This document shows, piece by piece, positions 45,704 through 53,688 of a stretch of DNA of 64,000 nucleotides (positions are counted from its first letter, which is position 1; each line of letters opens with the position of its first letter). The position numbers were made by a program, and so were the translations under genes. The stretch spans positions 1,178,014 to 1,242,013 of the forward strand of contig VIEA01000001.1 of NCBI GenBank assembly GCA_008087055.1, given 5' to 3'. The notes under the pieces are model-generated. The model had not been told where the DNA came from. It did no database searches and saw nothing but the letters and a program-made list of their open reading frames with translations. The stretch is from Gammaproteobacteria bacterium LSUCC0096 (GTDB lineage Bacteria; Pseudomonadota; Gammaproteobacteria; Pseudomonadales; Litorivicinaceae).

Positions 45704-46936
45704 TCAATTTTTAGGTTTTACTTTGGAGTATTTTTTATCTGCCAATAACTTTGCTGCTAAAAGCGACAGCATAATCATAAGAGAATGTTTCTCTCCATAG
45801 TCTTTAACTGTAGAATTAAAGAGTGCTGCCACAAATACCATCAACGACACTCCAACCAAAAAGTCTCCCGCTGCTCGATCTACTGTGCGATGCCGGATGC
45901 CTTCTTTCACGATACACAAGAGAAATATTGCAAACAGCGATAATGCGGGCACTCCCCCAGCGACCAGCATATTCAAAAACTCGCTGTGAACATTGTCGGT
46001 TAAAACCTTAATTTCGCCATCATCGAATGCGTTTTGAAGCTCAGCCACAACATCACCCACACCCACACCTAAAACTGGGTTCTGTAATCCGATTTGCGTG
46101 GCTCCGCGATAAAACTCTAATCTGCTACCTACAGATGTAAGAAAGTCGTCATGGACTAGCGCTCGTTCAAAATCAGCAAAGGTTTCGGTAATCCGCATTG
46201 TGAATCGCCCATCAGACAGATAAATACTACCGATAGCAAGCACAATGGCTAGATTTATAGCGGTAAGTTTTAGTCGATCAAAAGTTAAAAGCAAAAATAT
46301 GAATGTCACTGAAATTATTTGCATATACCCCGTACGCCCAATTTCGATACTCAACACGTTATAAGCGGTCAACAGCCCTATCAAAATCGCTAGAACGCGA
46401 AAAATTCCGGCTTTTTCTCGAGCAATCAACAAAGCAGCCAGCAGTAGAGCTGACATGATGAACCCATGAAATATCCTGTTCCCCAGACTTAAGGAAGCAC
46501 CTTCGATGTGCCACCAACCAAATCCGAGTCCATATGAAACGAATAACGCTATGGAGGATCCCAATAAAGCTGCATAGAAGGCCAGATTTTGAGTATATTG
46601 CATACCCACCAGGGCTCCAGCAAATACGGGTATCATAAAATATAAACGATATTCAAATAGATGAATTAGGGTATCAAAAATACCATTCTCGGACCACAAT
46701 ATTGACAGCGAAAGCCAAGAAAATAGGGCTAAGCCAATCTTTTCGAAGGAACTAATATGCTTCCAATTAAATTGTTGAACGAAGAGAGGTAGCGCAAACA
46801 AAAAGGCGAGGGTAGAAAAAGTTGCTGAAAATCCCGTTGGGAACCAACAGGAGAACATCACGAACGAAAACGCAATAAAGCTAATCGAAAACGCTATTTC
46901 CGACACAAACAGCAACTTGCCCTTAAAGTTTAGCAT
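45704..46936 (-). CDS. O-antigen ligase/polymerase-like membrane protein (WaaL family)
   Basis: A protein of about 410 residues with roughly ten to twelve hydrophobic segments. It has the Wzy_C-type periplasmic loop: an arginine-containing GSRLEFYRGATQIGLQNPVLGVGVGD and the downstream HSEFLNMLVAGGVPALSLF, in which the conserved His of WaaL appears. I start it at the ATG at 46936, where it overlaps the GT4 stop by 7 bp; the ATG at 47008 would extend deep into that gene. It could be the ligase that transfers the glycan to lipid A-core or to protein, or the polymerase; the family cannot separate these. Confidence 0.83.
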   Translation of the reverse strand: MLNFKGKLLFVSEIAFSISFIAFSFVMFSCWFPTGFSATFSTLAFLFALPLFVQQFNWKHISSFEKIGLALFSWLSLSILWSENGIFDTLIHLFEYRLYFMIPVFAGALVGMQYTQNLAFYAALLGSSIALFVSYGLGFGWWHIEGASLSLGNRIFHGFIMSALLLAALLIAREKAGIFRVLAILIGLLTAYNVLSIEIGRTGYMQIISVTFIFLLLTFDRLKLTAINLAIVLAIGSIYLSDGRFTMRITETFADFERALVHDDFLTSVGSRLEFYRGATQIGLQNPVLGVGVGDVVAELQNAFDDGEIKVLTDNVHSEFLNMLVAGGVPALSLFAIFLLCIVKEGIRHRTVDRAAGDFLVGVSLMVFVAALFNSTVKDYGEKHSLMIMLSLLAAKLLADKKYSKVKPKN

Positions 46937-48000
46937 TTTGCAATGTTCGCCCACACTTGAGGGTAAATAGTCTGGCAATGTAAATCCACTAGATCTTCCC
47001 AAGTCCATCTCACCTCAGCTGATCGATAAGGCTGCTTAAGTAGCTCGTCTAACTTAGATACCCACTCACTTAAAGGTGCTTTTAAAGGAACGATACAGGT
47101 GCCTTCAAACTCTAAATCTGCGGCGCCAACTCGATCCGACATAAGAACGGCAACGCCAAAAGCTCGCGCTTCGGCGACAACCATACCGAAAGGTTCAAAC
47201 TCTGCCGGGTGAATCAAAATATCATAGTTCTTCCAATAAATTTCTGCATGCCAACCCATAATTCTCACGCTATCTTTTTCACTCATCCATTTCGGGATGA
47301 CTGATGGCTCGACACCATATACATCGAGAGTCGCATTCGGGACGGTCGACCGAAATTCGTCGATGATACTGATAGCGCGATACAAACCCTTTCTCTTCCA
47401 TTCTTTACCCACAAAAACGCAACGCGGGGCGCCCAAGTCAAATTTATCCTTTATTCCACAATCAACCGAATTATCTACGCCTGGCCAACCCAAGTGAAAA
47501 TGCTTGATCACCGAATCGGGATACTCCTCAATAAGCTCTTTTTGTATCTGGCTAGAAACTGGAATTATCCAATGAACTCCTCGCGACAAGATCTCATCAC
47601 GCTCCATCTGTCTCCAACCGCGAACCCTAGAACTCAGCTTTTTGATCCAACTCAACTTACCGCCGGCATTAATCGGAGGGCCATGAAAAGTAGTTATATG
47701 GTGCGATGTTGACCGCTCATGGCTGTGAATAATGACCCTCTGTCCCCGGAATCGATCCGTTATAAGCTTGTCTACCCTCTCCCTGAAAATAAGCATCGAC
47801 TTCCAGCGAGGCTTATCTCGAGACCTTTCGACCTGAATTACTTCAATGTTGGGCGATGCGTCTCCTATGACGCATTCACAAATGACAGAGATACTCCAAC
47901 CTTTCTCTGACAATCCGTGAACGAGTCGCCAGACATACGTCTCCATCCCCCCAACCGGACCGAAACGCTTCACAATCTGGATGATACGCGGCTTAGTCAA
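46930..48000 (-). CDS. Glycosyltransferase, GT4-like (GT-B)
   Basis: A 356-residue GT-B enzyme. It starts with RIIQIVKRFGPVGGMETYVWRLVHGLSE (GG donor loop) and contains SHERSTSHHITTFHGPP, with His in the acceptor region, RCVFVGKEWKRKGL with the basic donor-phosphate site, and HPAEFEPFGMVVAEARAFGVAVLMSD, the EX7E region of GT4. The start codon is TTG, giving a TTGA overlap with the previous gene. It resembles LPS-core or O-antigen mannosyl/glucosyl transferases but the sugar is unknown. Confidence 0.85.
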   Translation of the reverse strand: MTKPRIIQIVKRFGPVGGMETYVWRLVHGLSEKGWSISVICECVIGDASPNIEVIQVERSRDKPRWKSMLIFRERVDKLITDRFRGQRVIIHSHERSTSHHITTFHGPPINAGGKLSWIKKLSSRVRGWRQMERDEILSRGVHWIIPVSSQIQKELIEEYPDSVIKHFHLGWPGVDNSVDCGIKDKFDLGAPRCVFVGKEWKRKGLYRAISIIDEFRSTVPNATLDVYGVEPSVIPKWMSEKDSVRIMGWHAEIYWKNYDILIHPAEFEPFGMVVAEARAFGVAVLMSDRVGAADLEFEGTCIVPLKAPLSEWVSKLDELLKQPYRSAEVRWTWEDLVDLHCQTIYPQVWANIAKC

Positions 48001-48857
48001 TCGAGTGACCGATAATGTTTTTTACTAATCTCAACGCCTAGAAAATCTTCGATCCAAAAGCGAACTCGATTACGACGGTCCCGATAAGTCACGCAGTATC
48101 TAGGATCTTGAACAAAGTCAACTTCAGCCTCACTCTCAAGCCAGCTTTTCATCACGTCGGGATGGGAACCTTTAAATGGTCGCAATTCGAGAATATCAAC
48201 CGAGCCATAACCTTTGAAATTCTCATGCTTACTTCCCCAGTAACGCCCCACTTGTTTTAGCTTCTCAGCCATTTTTGAAACATGGCGGCAATGTCCATAA
48301 TGATAGATATTCCCACCGGCATACTTCGCCCTGGGGTAGCGCCCTCTCTTATTTTTATCCATTACCGTCCAGAACAATCCATCTGGTGCAATCGAGCGGA
48401 TCGTATTACGGATAATGCGTGGCGCACGTCGATAACCAGCTATACCAATCTGATTCGGAGTACCGTAAAAATGAAAAAAGTCAAAATAAAACGCCTCGAC
48501 CTGAGGATTATCTAGATTATCAAGCATGGTTTTACGGATGTTCGACAATTCTGATTCATGAAGCACCTCATCTCCTTCGAGATAAAACGCCCAGTCACCG
48601 CTACAATTGTATTGCCCGATCATCTTCTGCTGCCCATATACAAATCCACGATCTTGCATACTCTCATTCCACAGAGAATCGACGACCCGAATCTTGGAAT
48701 CAGCAATCGCCAAAACCCTATCACGAGTATCATCTTCACCTTTACCTACCACGCAAATGAATTCGTCCACGATAGGTAACATGGATTTAATACTCTCTTC
48801 GAACGGATAACCATTCATCACAGCATTTCGTAAAAAAGTAAATCCAGAGACTTTCAT
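47997..48857 (-). CDS. Glycosyltransferase, GT2-like
   Basis: A 286-residue GT-A-like protein. It begins KVSGFTFLRNAVMNGYPFEES, has VDEFICVVGKGEDDTRD with acidic residues at the nucleotide site, and WAFYLEGDEVLHE, in which EGDE takes the metal-binding position. This form is seen in some WaaE-related and other LPS-type GT2 enzymes. The C-terminal part is rich in Arg, Lys and Trp. It overlaps both neighbouring genes by 4 bp. The donor is unknown. Confidence 0.78.
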   Translation of the reverse strand: MKVSGFTFLRNAVMNGYPFEESIKSMLPIVDEFICVVGKGEDDTRDRVLAIADSKIRVVDSLWNESMQDRGFVYGQQKMIGQYNCSGDWAFYLEGDEVLHESELSNIRKTMLDNLDNPQVEAFYFDFFHFYGTPNQIGIAGYRRAPRIIRNTIRSIAPDGLFWTVMDKNKRGRYPRAKYAGGNIYHYGHCRHVSKMAEKLKQVGRYWGSKHENFKGYGSVDILELRPFKGSHPDVMKSWLESEAEVDFVQDPRYCVTYRDRRNRVRFWIEDFLGVEISKKHYRSLD

Positions 48858-49621
48858 ACACGCAGAACACTTGAAGGGGCTATCAAATGATTTGGATCAT
48901 CCAACGTTTTCTGAAACTTTTGATCATTTATCTGTAAATTTTCTCGGGAATTCTTTGGGTGATGCAGATGCGCCACACATGTCGCCAATCGACCCGAGCG
49001 ACTCTTGATCCCTAAGCGCATCAACCGAACTACAAAATCACTATCTTCGCGACCCCACCCCAAGTAGCTTTCGTCGAATCCAGCGATCTGAAGCACATCC
49101 TCTCGATATACGCTCAAATTACAGGTTCTAACACTCTCCCAACTTCTATGACCAATATCGCGAAAAGGACCTAGGGGAACAGTCAAGAACTTCCAGTTAT
49201 TGAATACCCTGGAAAACGCTAAACGTTGCTCTAACACCAATGAAGTCTTTTGCGCACTCAACAAGTAACGTCCACCCGCAATTAAATAACCCGACTGAGA
49301 AATCTCAAGATGATTTTCAACAAAGGCGGGTGGCATGAGGCAATCACCATCCACAAAAATCAAAATATCCGATCGCGATCTTAAAACTCCTAAATTCCTT
49401 ACCAAGGCTGCCCGAAAAGCCGAATCTGAACACCATACATGACAAATTGGCAGCCTATAAACCCACTGATCTATGACCATGCATGTTTCTGACGACGAAC
49501 CATCATCGCAGATGATTATCTCATCAGGTACACGAGTTTGTTGCGCAACACTTTTTAACACTGCATTGAGCGCGTCGGGTCGATTATAGGTAGTAATTAG
49601 AAGAGCGACTCGCACGGGCAT
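48854..49621 (-). CDS. Glycosyltransferase, GT2 family
   Basis: A GT2 enzyme of about 255 residues: VALLITTYNRPDALNAVLKS at the start, DEIIICDDGSS at the nucleotide site, ILIFVDGDCLMPP at the metal site, and WGREDSDFVVRLMRLG, a C-terminal ED motif of the chondroitin-synthase-like GT2 branch that carries the catalytic base. I start it at the ATG at 49621, with GAGAAAG close upstream; a GTG at 49633 is the alternative. A 187 bp spacer separates it from the GT9 gene and holds only a doubtful small ORF. Confidence 0.87.
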   Translation of the reverse strand: MPVRVALLITTYNRPDALNAVLKSVAQQTRVPDEIIICDDGSSSETCMVIDQWVYRLPICHVWCSDSAFRAALVRNLGVLRSRSDILIFVDGDCLMPPAFVENHLEISQSGYLIAGGRYLLSAQKTSLVLEQRLAFSRVFNNWKFLTVPLGPFRDIGHRSWESVRTCNLSVYREDVLQIAGFDESYLGWGREDSDFVVRLMRLGIKSRSGRLATCVAHLHHPKNSRENLQINDQKFQKTLDDPNHLIAPSSVLRV

Positions 49622-49626
49622 CTTTC

Positions 49627-49827
49627 TCAACACATCTTTAGTTTAATTATATAGCTTCTTAGGAATAAAAGCAGACCATCAAGGTGCAAAAAAGCGGTTA
49701 CAAACACATGCTCGAGGAGCCAGCCAGGCTTTGCTGGAACTAAGTCCGCATCAGTCCCGGTTCTATGTGGCGTGTGACGTGATAACTTGGAGCGCCATTG
49801 GGAGGGGTAACAAAACTGTTTTAGCAC
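49627..49827 (-). other. Doubtful 66-codon ORF filling the spacer between GT9 and GT2 genes
   Basis: An ORF of 66 codons starts with ATGCTAA overlapping the stop of the GT9 gene by 7 bp and ends near the start of the GT2 gene. That spacing is the normal packing of this operon. The protein is basic at the start and ends with a hydrophobic stretch (FLHLDGLLLFLRSYIIKL). I recognise no family, and the composition is not persuasive. It could be a real small protein, the remnant of a lost gene, or chance. Confidence 0.2.
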
Positions 49828-50876
49828 CGTTTTACCAACCTAAAAAAAGCTTCAACCACGTCGCCGGGCTCGATATTTGACACTTCAGCATGGTCGTATA
49901 GAGTCTCACACACCATATCTGTAGTGTCTCTGAGGACACGATTACCATCAGCGTCAAATATTTCGCAATCAGCAAATAATGCGACTGTCGGTCGATCTAA
50001 GGCACAAGCTATGTGCCACAACCCTCCATCAGCACCCATGAAAAATGGCGTATTGGCAATTTCAGATGACACCTCAACCAAACGATTACCAACGCTCGAG
50101 GTAACATTGGGGAACAACCTCACTAATCGCTCATGATCGGATCTTCCATTTGGTCCCCCAATCAAATGTACTCGCACGTTATGGTCCACAAGCTGTTCAA
50201 TAACCAAATCCCAATAGCGATAAGTTCTGAAAGACCACTCGCCACCGACAGCAATGCACAAGTCAGCATTGGTCTGTAAATCAGAACAAACCGTCAAATA
50301 CGGTTTGACTTTACAGCCAACAGGATTTTTTCGCAAAAGGTCTAGCATCCGAGCAAAAGCAAAATACGTCCGATTCAAATCAAACCCGTTCAAAAACCCG
50401 TACATCGAGACCATAGGAGTTAATGGAGCTACTTTTAATTTTTTAACTAAAACTCGAGGCGCAAACGAATCACAAATCACCAAATCGTATTTTTTTGTCA
50501 TCTTTTTGGAACTATCAAACACTTCAGTAAACCATCGATCGTTTTGATAGAGTTTCGAGTTTTTTTTGCTGGTAAATAAGTCCAGTTTTCTATCCGCCAG
50601 CAAAACGCGCGCACTCAAATCCATTAACGAATCTCCTAATGAAGGAGCTGAGAAATTGATCCAAAGTATATTTTGCTCGCCCGCAATTGCCTCGCGCTCT
50701 GAAACCAAGCCAAAAACGCGTCCGATTACCCAGTAAACAAAATATCGTTTCGCGAACTTAATCAGCCAGTAAAAACGATACACCTCACCCGACTCAATGA
50801 ATTTTTTGGCTCCAGATGGAACGAAAAGAGTCTCAGGCAAACTAGTCGTAAATTCTTTATACTTTTCTAACAACAT
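49821..50876 (-). CDS. GT9-family glycosyltransferase (heptosyltransferase-like)
   Basis: A GT-B protein of 351 residues. The N-terminal half has ILWINFSAPSLGDSLMDLSARVLLADRKLDL, with the GD pair of the GT9 acceptor loop. The C-terminal half has CIAVGGEWSFRTYRYWDLVIEQL, LIGGPNGRSDHERLV and FFMGADGGLWHIACALDRPTVALF, which is the diagnostic GT9 element with the GxDGGxxHxA pattern. It would transfer a heptose or another sugar onto a core or O-chain acceptor. It is the first gene of the minus-strand operon; only 22 bp separate it from the divergent FkbM-like gene, so any promoter must lie partly inside that gene. Confidence 0.82.
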   Translation of the reverse strand: MLLEKYKEFTTSLPETLFVPSGAKKFIESGEVYRFYWLIKFAKRYFVYWVIGRVFGLVSEREAIAGEQNILWINFSAPSLGDSLMDLSARVLLADRKLDLFTSKKNSKLYQNDRWFTEVFDSSKKMTKKYDLVICDSFAPRVLVKKLKVAPLTPMVSMYGFLNGFDLNRTYFAFARMLDLLRKNPVGCKVKPYLTVCSDLQTNADLCIAVGGEWSFRTYRYWDLVIEQLVDHNVRVHLIGGPNGRSDHERLVRLFPNVTSSVGNRLVEVSSEIANTPFFMGADGGLWHIACALDRPTVALFADCEIFDADGNRVLRDTTDMVCETLYDHAEVSNIEPGDVVEAFFRLVKRC

Positions 50877-50898
50877 TTTTCTCTGGTTCTAGATAGAA

Positions 50899-51660
50899 AT
50901 GAAAACTCTTAAACTTCCAAATATTTTGGAACCCAAACAAGACTACCCTTTAGTAAGGCTAGGTTCTTCCCGTGATGGTGGGTACCTTATCGATAAACGT
51001 TTACTCAATAACGATTTACTGTCATTCGGTATTTCTGGTGATTGGAAATTCGAGAAAGACTGGAAACGTTTATCAGAACCTAGCTGTCGGATAGTAACAT
51101 TCGACGGATCGATCGGAGCGGCAAAGTTCCTAGTGGACGCCGTTGCTAGCAGCTTCAGGTTACACAAACCAGATCTAATCATGCGAAATTGGCGCGTTTT
51201 GGTTGACTATTTCAGATTCCTTAAAACTCAGACTTCATTCCACCAAAAATTTCTAACGCGAAACACCGTGGGTGGTGCACATGAGACTTTTCCAAACGCA
51301 TTATATAATTATAGCCTGACACAACCTGTATTCTTAAAGATGGATATCGAAGGCAATGAATATGAATTACTCGATGTCATTATCGACCACAAAGCTTCTC
51401 TGGTTGGAATCGCTATTGAATTCCACAATCCGCTAGCCAATATCGAAGCGATCAAAGACTTTGTTTCGGGTATAGATATGAACATTACCAACGTACACGC
51501 TAATAATTGCTTATCAAAATACGACAGTAATCGAGGTGAACCAAGTATCGAAATTAGCCTCTCAACTCAAACTGGAACAGAGCCCTTCTCAGGCCACCCC
51601 CACCCTCTCGAAAGAGAAAATGACCCAACCTGCGAGCCAATAGCTATCAAATTTGCTTAG
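50899..51660 (+). CDS. FkbM-like SAM-dependent methyltransferase
   Basis: This 253-residue protein belongs to the FkbM-like methyltransferase group. LVRLGSSRDGGYLID near the start and LLSFGISGDWKFEKDW form the cofactor pocket, VTFDGSIG supplies an acidic residue, and FLKMDIEGNEYELLDVI is the diagnostic DIEG motif. The C-terminal part is short. Such enzymes O-methylate sugars at the non-reducing end or on repeat units. It is divergently oriented to the main operon but is probably part of the glycan locus. The C-terminus ends 9 bp before the convergent DUF6165 gene. Confidence 0.82.
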   Translation: MKTLKLPNILEPKQDYPLVRLGSSRDGGYLIDKRLLNNDLLSFGISGDWKFEKDWKRLSEPSCRIVTFDGSIGAAKFLVDAVASSFRLHKPDLIMRNWRVLVDYFRFLKTQTSFHQKFLTRNTVGGAHETFPNALYNYSLTQPVFLKMDIEGNEYELLDVIIDHKASLVGIAIEFHNPLANIEAIKDFVSGIDMNITNVHANNCLSKYDSNRGEPSIEISLSTQTGTEPFSGHPHPLERENDPTCEPIAIKFA

Positions 51661-51669
51661 GGAAGTACG

Positions 51670-52056
51670 TCAATATGCTTTGTAAGACTTTTCTTCCATT
51701 AATTGGGAACCAAATGCCAAATTAATCTCGCGTTTGATTGCAGCTCGGCGGTCATTTAATTTATAAACAGATCGAGCAAGTTTTATGAATTCGGCATCAA
51801 AAATTCTTTTCGACTCAAACTCTCTCAATTCATCCTCTATCTGCCACAACTGGAGGTTCACTTCAACCAACTGTTGGAACAAAGGTTGACTAAGTGCCTC
51901 CTCCATACCGGAGTCCTTCAAAGCGCGTTTGAGGAAATCAAGTTCCAATGAAACGTTTTCAAGCGCCTCAGGATTGGTCAACTTTTCCACTTTAATATTC
52001 AGGATTGATACTTTGTCTACCACCTCGCCAACCGAGGCTTGTATTGAAATTGTCAT
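51670..52056 (-). CDS. DUF6165-type small protein
   Basis: A protein of about 128 residues with an ISIQASVGEVVDKVSILNIKVEKL start and a heptad-like charged helix (NLQLWQIEDELREFESKRIF). I associate this pattern with DUF6165, a family of small proteins seen near LPS genes, with moderate confidence. I start it at the ATG at 52056, where the family-like sequence begins; ATGs at 52089 and 52110 extend it by up to 18 residues. Function unknown, probably cytosolic. It is convergent with the FkbM-like gene. Confidence 0.6.
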   Translation of the reverse strand: MTISIQASVGEVVDKVSILNIKVEKLTNPEALENVSLELDFLKRALKDSGMEEALSQPLFQQLVEVNLQLWQIEDELREFESKRIFDAEFIKLARSVYKLNDRRAAIKREINLAFGSQLMEEKSYKAY

Positions 52057-52262
52057 ACTACTTCTGGTTTGAAATACGATATTGTCCATGCGTAATAGTA
52101 TCGCATACAAAACAATTCGCGATAGATAGCTTTATCCACTACTCCACACAAGATATAACAAGCACTACAATTTAGCCGGGTACAACAACCGTTGTCTAAG
52201 GTTATTTAGCAGAGATTTCAGACTTTGGACACTGTAGATGTTAACCTAAACTGAAAGCTTCT
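52057..52262. promoter_or_regulatory. Divergent intergenic region
   Basis: About 206 bases between the minus-strand DUF6165-type gene and the plus-strand methyltransferase gene must hold promoters for both. A weak plus-strand candidate is TTGGAC, 16 bases, TAAACT just before 52260. No ribosome-binding element beyond AGAAG before 52056 stands out. No repeat or other element was seen. Confidence 0.3.
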
Positions 52263-53018
52263 ATGGAAAACACTGGAACTATGCCACCTAAATACTCGCA
52301 CGTCCCCTACCCTTCCGACTACATGCAAATCGCCATTAATCTTGTGGTAGATCACTTTGAGAACAATGAACCGCACGGAATAAAAATACTCGACTTGCCT
52401 GCCGGCAACGGTTGGCTTGGAGAGCAACTTGCAAATCAAGGGTACACAGTAGTTTCGGCTGACATTAACCAAGAGCGAACTGACTTTGCACAAGTTGATA
52501 TGGAAAAACCACTTCCGTTCGATAACGAGGTATTCGATGCGGTGATTTGCTGTGAAGGAATTGAACATGTGTTTTCACCTTTCCATTTATTCAGTGAATT
52601 CCACAGAGTGTGCAAACAGGGGGGCATATTAATTATCACGACTCCAAACATACAGAACTTGTATAGTCGTATACAGTTTCTGTGTACCGGATATCTATTT
52701 CAATTTGATCCTTTCGATAAACGACCATTAAAACAAGGAGAATTAAGTGACAAGGGGCACATCTCTCCGGTAGGACTGACTCAACTTATTTATTGGAGCG
52801 AGCATTTCAACCTAACGGTATTACCGCCCCAGGGTAGTCGCTATAAAAAAAGATGGCTTCTCTTACCACTAATTCCGGTGATTATTCTTGGACAAATTTG
52901 GAGTTATCTTGACTGGCGTAAAACATCTGGCGATGGAGCTCGAAAATTTATCCAACAATACTTATTCCGGCTACCCGCACTGCTCTCAAGAAGCTTAATT
53001 TTTTGTTGTAAAAAATAA
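52263..53018 (+). CDS. Class I SAM-dependent methyltransferase
   Basis: A 251-residue methyltransferase of the Methyltransf_11 type. The SAM motif is ILDLPAGNGWLG (about 42-53), with VVSADINQ and an acidic residue after, VDMEKPLPFDNEVFDAVIC as motif II and GGILIITTPN as motif III. The C-terminal 70 residues are hydrophobic and basic (WLLLPLIPVIILGQIW, then FIQQYLFRLPALLSRSLIF), which suggests membrane association. It may methylate a lipid-linked sugar or a polyprenoid. No typical partner is adjacent, so its substrate is unknown. Confidence 0.78.
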   Translation: MENTGTMPPKYSHVPYPSDYMQIAINLVVDHFENNEPHGIKILDLPAGNGWLGEQLANQGYTVVSADINQERTDFAQVDMEKPLPFDNEVFDAVICCEGIEHVFSPFHLFSEFHRVCKQGGILIITTPNIQNLYSRIQFLCTGYLFQFDPFDKRPLKQGELSDKGHISPVGLTQLIYWSEHFNLTVLPPQGSRYKKRWLLLPLIPVIILGQIWSYLDWRKTSGDGARKFIQQYLFRLPALLSRSLIFCCKK

Positions 53019-53626
53019 TGGCCTCGTCATCCCTCACCACCACCGAAAGATGGGGAGTCACTCAGCTTAACGAGACAAGTCATAATTCAATCTAATTATT
53101 GATTCATGTAACATCATATTTAATTTCATGGCGCTAGCAGCACCAGCTTTATCTGAAAAGAATCATCCTATGAATATTAGTGGGAAAAATACTGGACACA
53201 TAATCAACCAAATCGCCGCAGGAATATACATGGAAGCCAATACACGAAAGAACAAAGCACCATTGGGAGCATTACTATTTCTCATCAGCTCAGTCACATT
53301 TGGCGAAGATAGAAATTGCACGGAGACAAACCCAAATATATTTAGCGGTATAACCAAATTATTCGCAAGGTCAGAGCCAAACCCCAAATGCATGGCCCAC
53401 ATAATAACAACCGAATATAACAAAGCGGATAAGTCATACGAAAACGAAAATTGGACCGACGATCTGTACCGAACGAGCTATCAATCCAATCGCGATACTA
53501 GGCTCAGCTCCCTACAACAAAGCCTTAACGGCAATATTTCCAGCTTCACAATAGGGTCTGATAATCCAACATCTATAGTCGAAGATGACCTACAAACATT
53601 GAAGGGCTACAACACAATTAAATAAA
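53019..53626. other. Region without a confident gene
   Basis: About 600 bases between the methyltransferase and the terminator hold no gene I can defend. A plus-strand ORF of 165 codons exists (53128-53625) but it has no ribosome binding site, reads as antisense of hydrophobic minus-strand peptide, and resembles no family. The likely content is the decayed minus-strand remnant listed separately. Confidence 0.5.
53140..53480 (-). pseudogene. Possible decayed flippase (Wzx/MATE-like) remnant
   Basis: Read on the minus strand, this stretch encodes hydrophobic peptide with an in-frame TGA at 53163-53165. Segments such as NLVIPLNIFGFVSVQFLS, a NVTELMRN stretch, VLASMYIPAAIWLIM and PVFFPLIFIG, then (after the stop) FFSDKAGAASAM, follow the order of a Wzx-type transporter: a cytoplasmic loop, a helix, a conserved FG-like end and a second helix. 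Upstream the frame is broken by stops, and another frame continues with hydrophobic residues. This suggests a fragment of a decayed gene. The evidence is a pattern read by eye, so confidence is low. The plus-strand ORF over the same bases is not a convincing gene. Confidence 0.3.
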
Positions 53627-53651
53627 AAAACCCGGGACAAACCCGGGTTTT
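53627..53651 (-). terminator. Rho-independent terminator of the porin gene (bidirectional)
   Basis: A perfect inverted repeat AAAACCCGGG (53627-53636) and CCCGGGTTTT (53642-53651) with a five-base loop ACAAA. On the minus strand the stem is followed by a run of T (seven T from 53630 down to 53624), so it ends the porin transcript 38 bases after its stop. On the plus strand only four T follow, so it may also stop plus-strand transcripts less efficiently. Confidence 0.9.
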
Positions 53652-53688
53652 CGTAATTACCACTTCAATTGTTAGTTAACAATTTTCA

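Noticed and set aside
53128-53625. Plus-strand ORF of 165 codons with a possible lipobox-like segment
   Set aside because: No ribosome binding site, no family, and the minus strand reads as hydrophobic transporter-like peptide, so the plus frame is probably a shadow.
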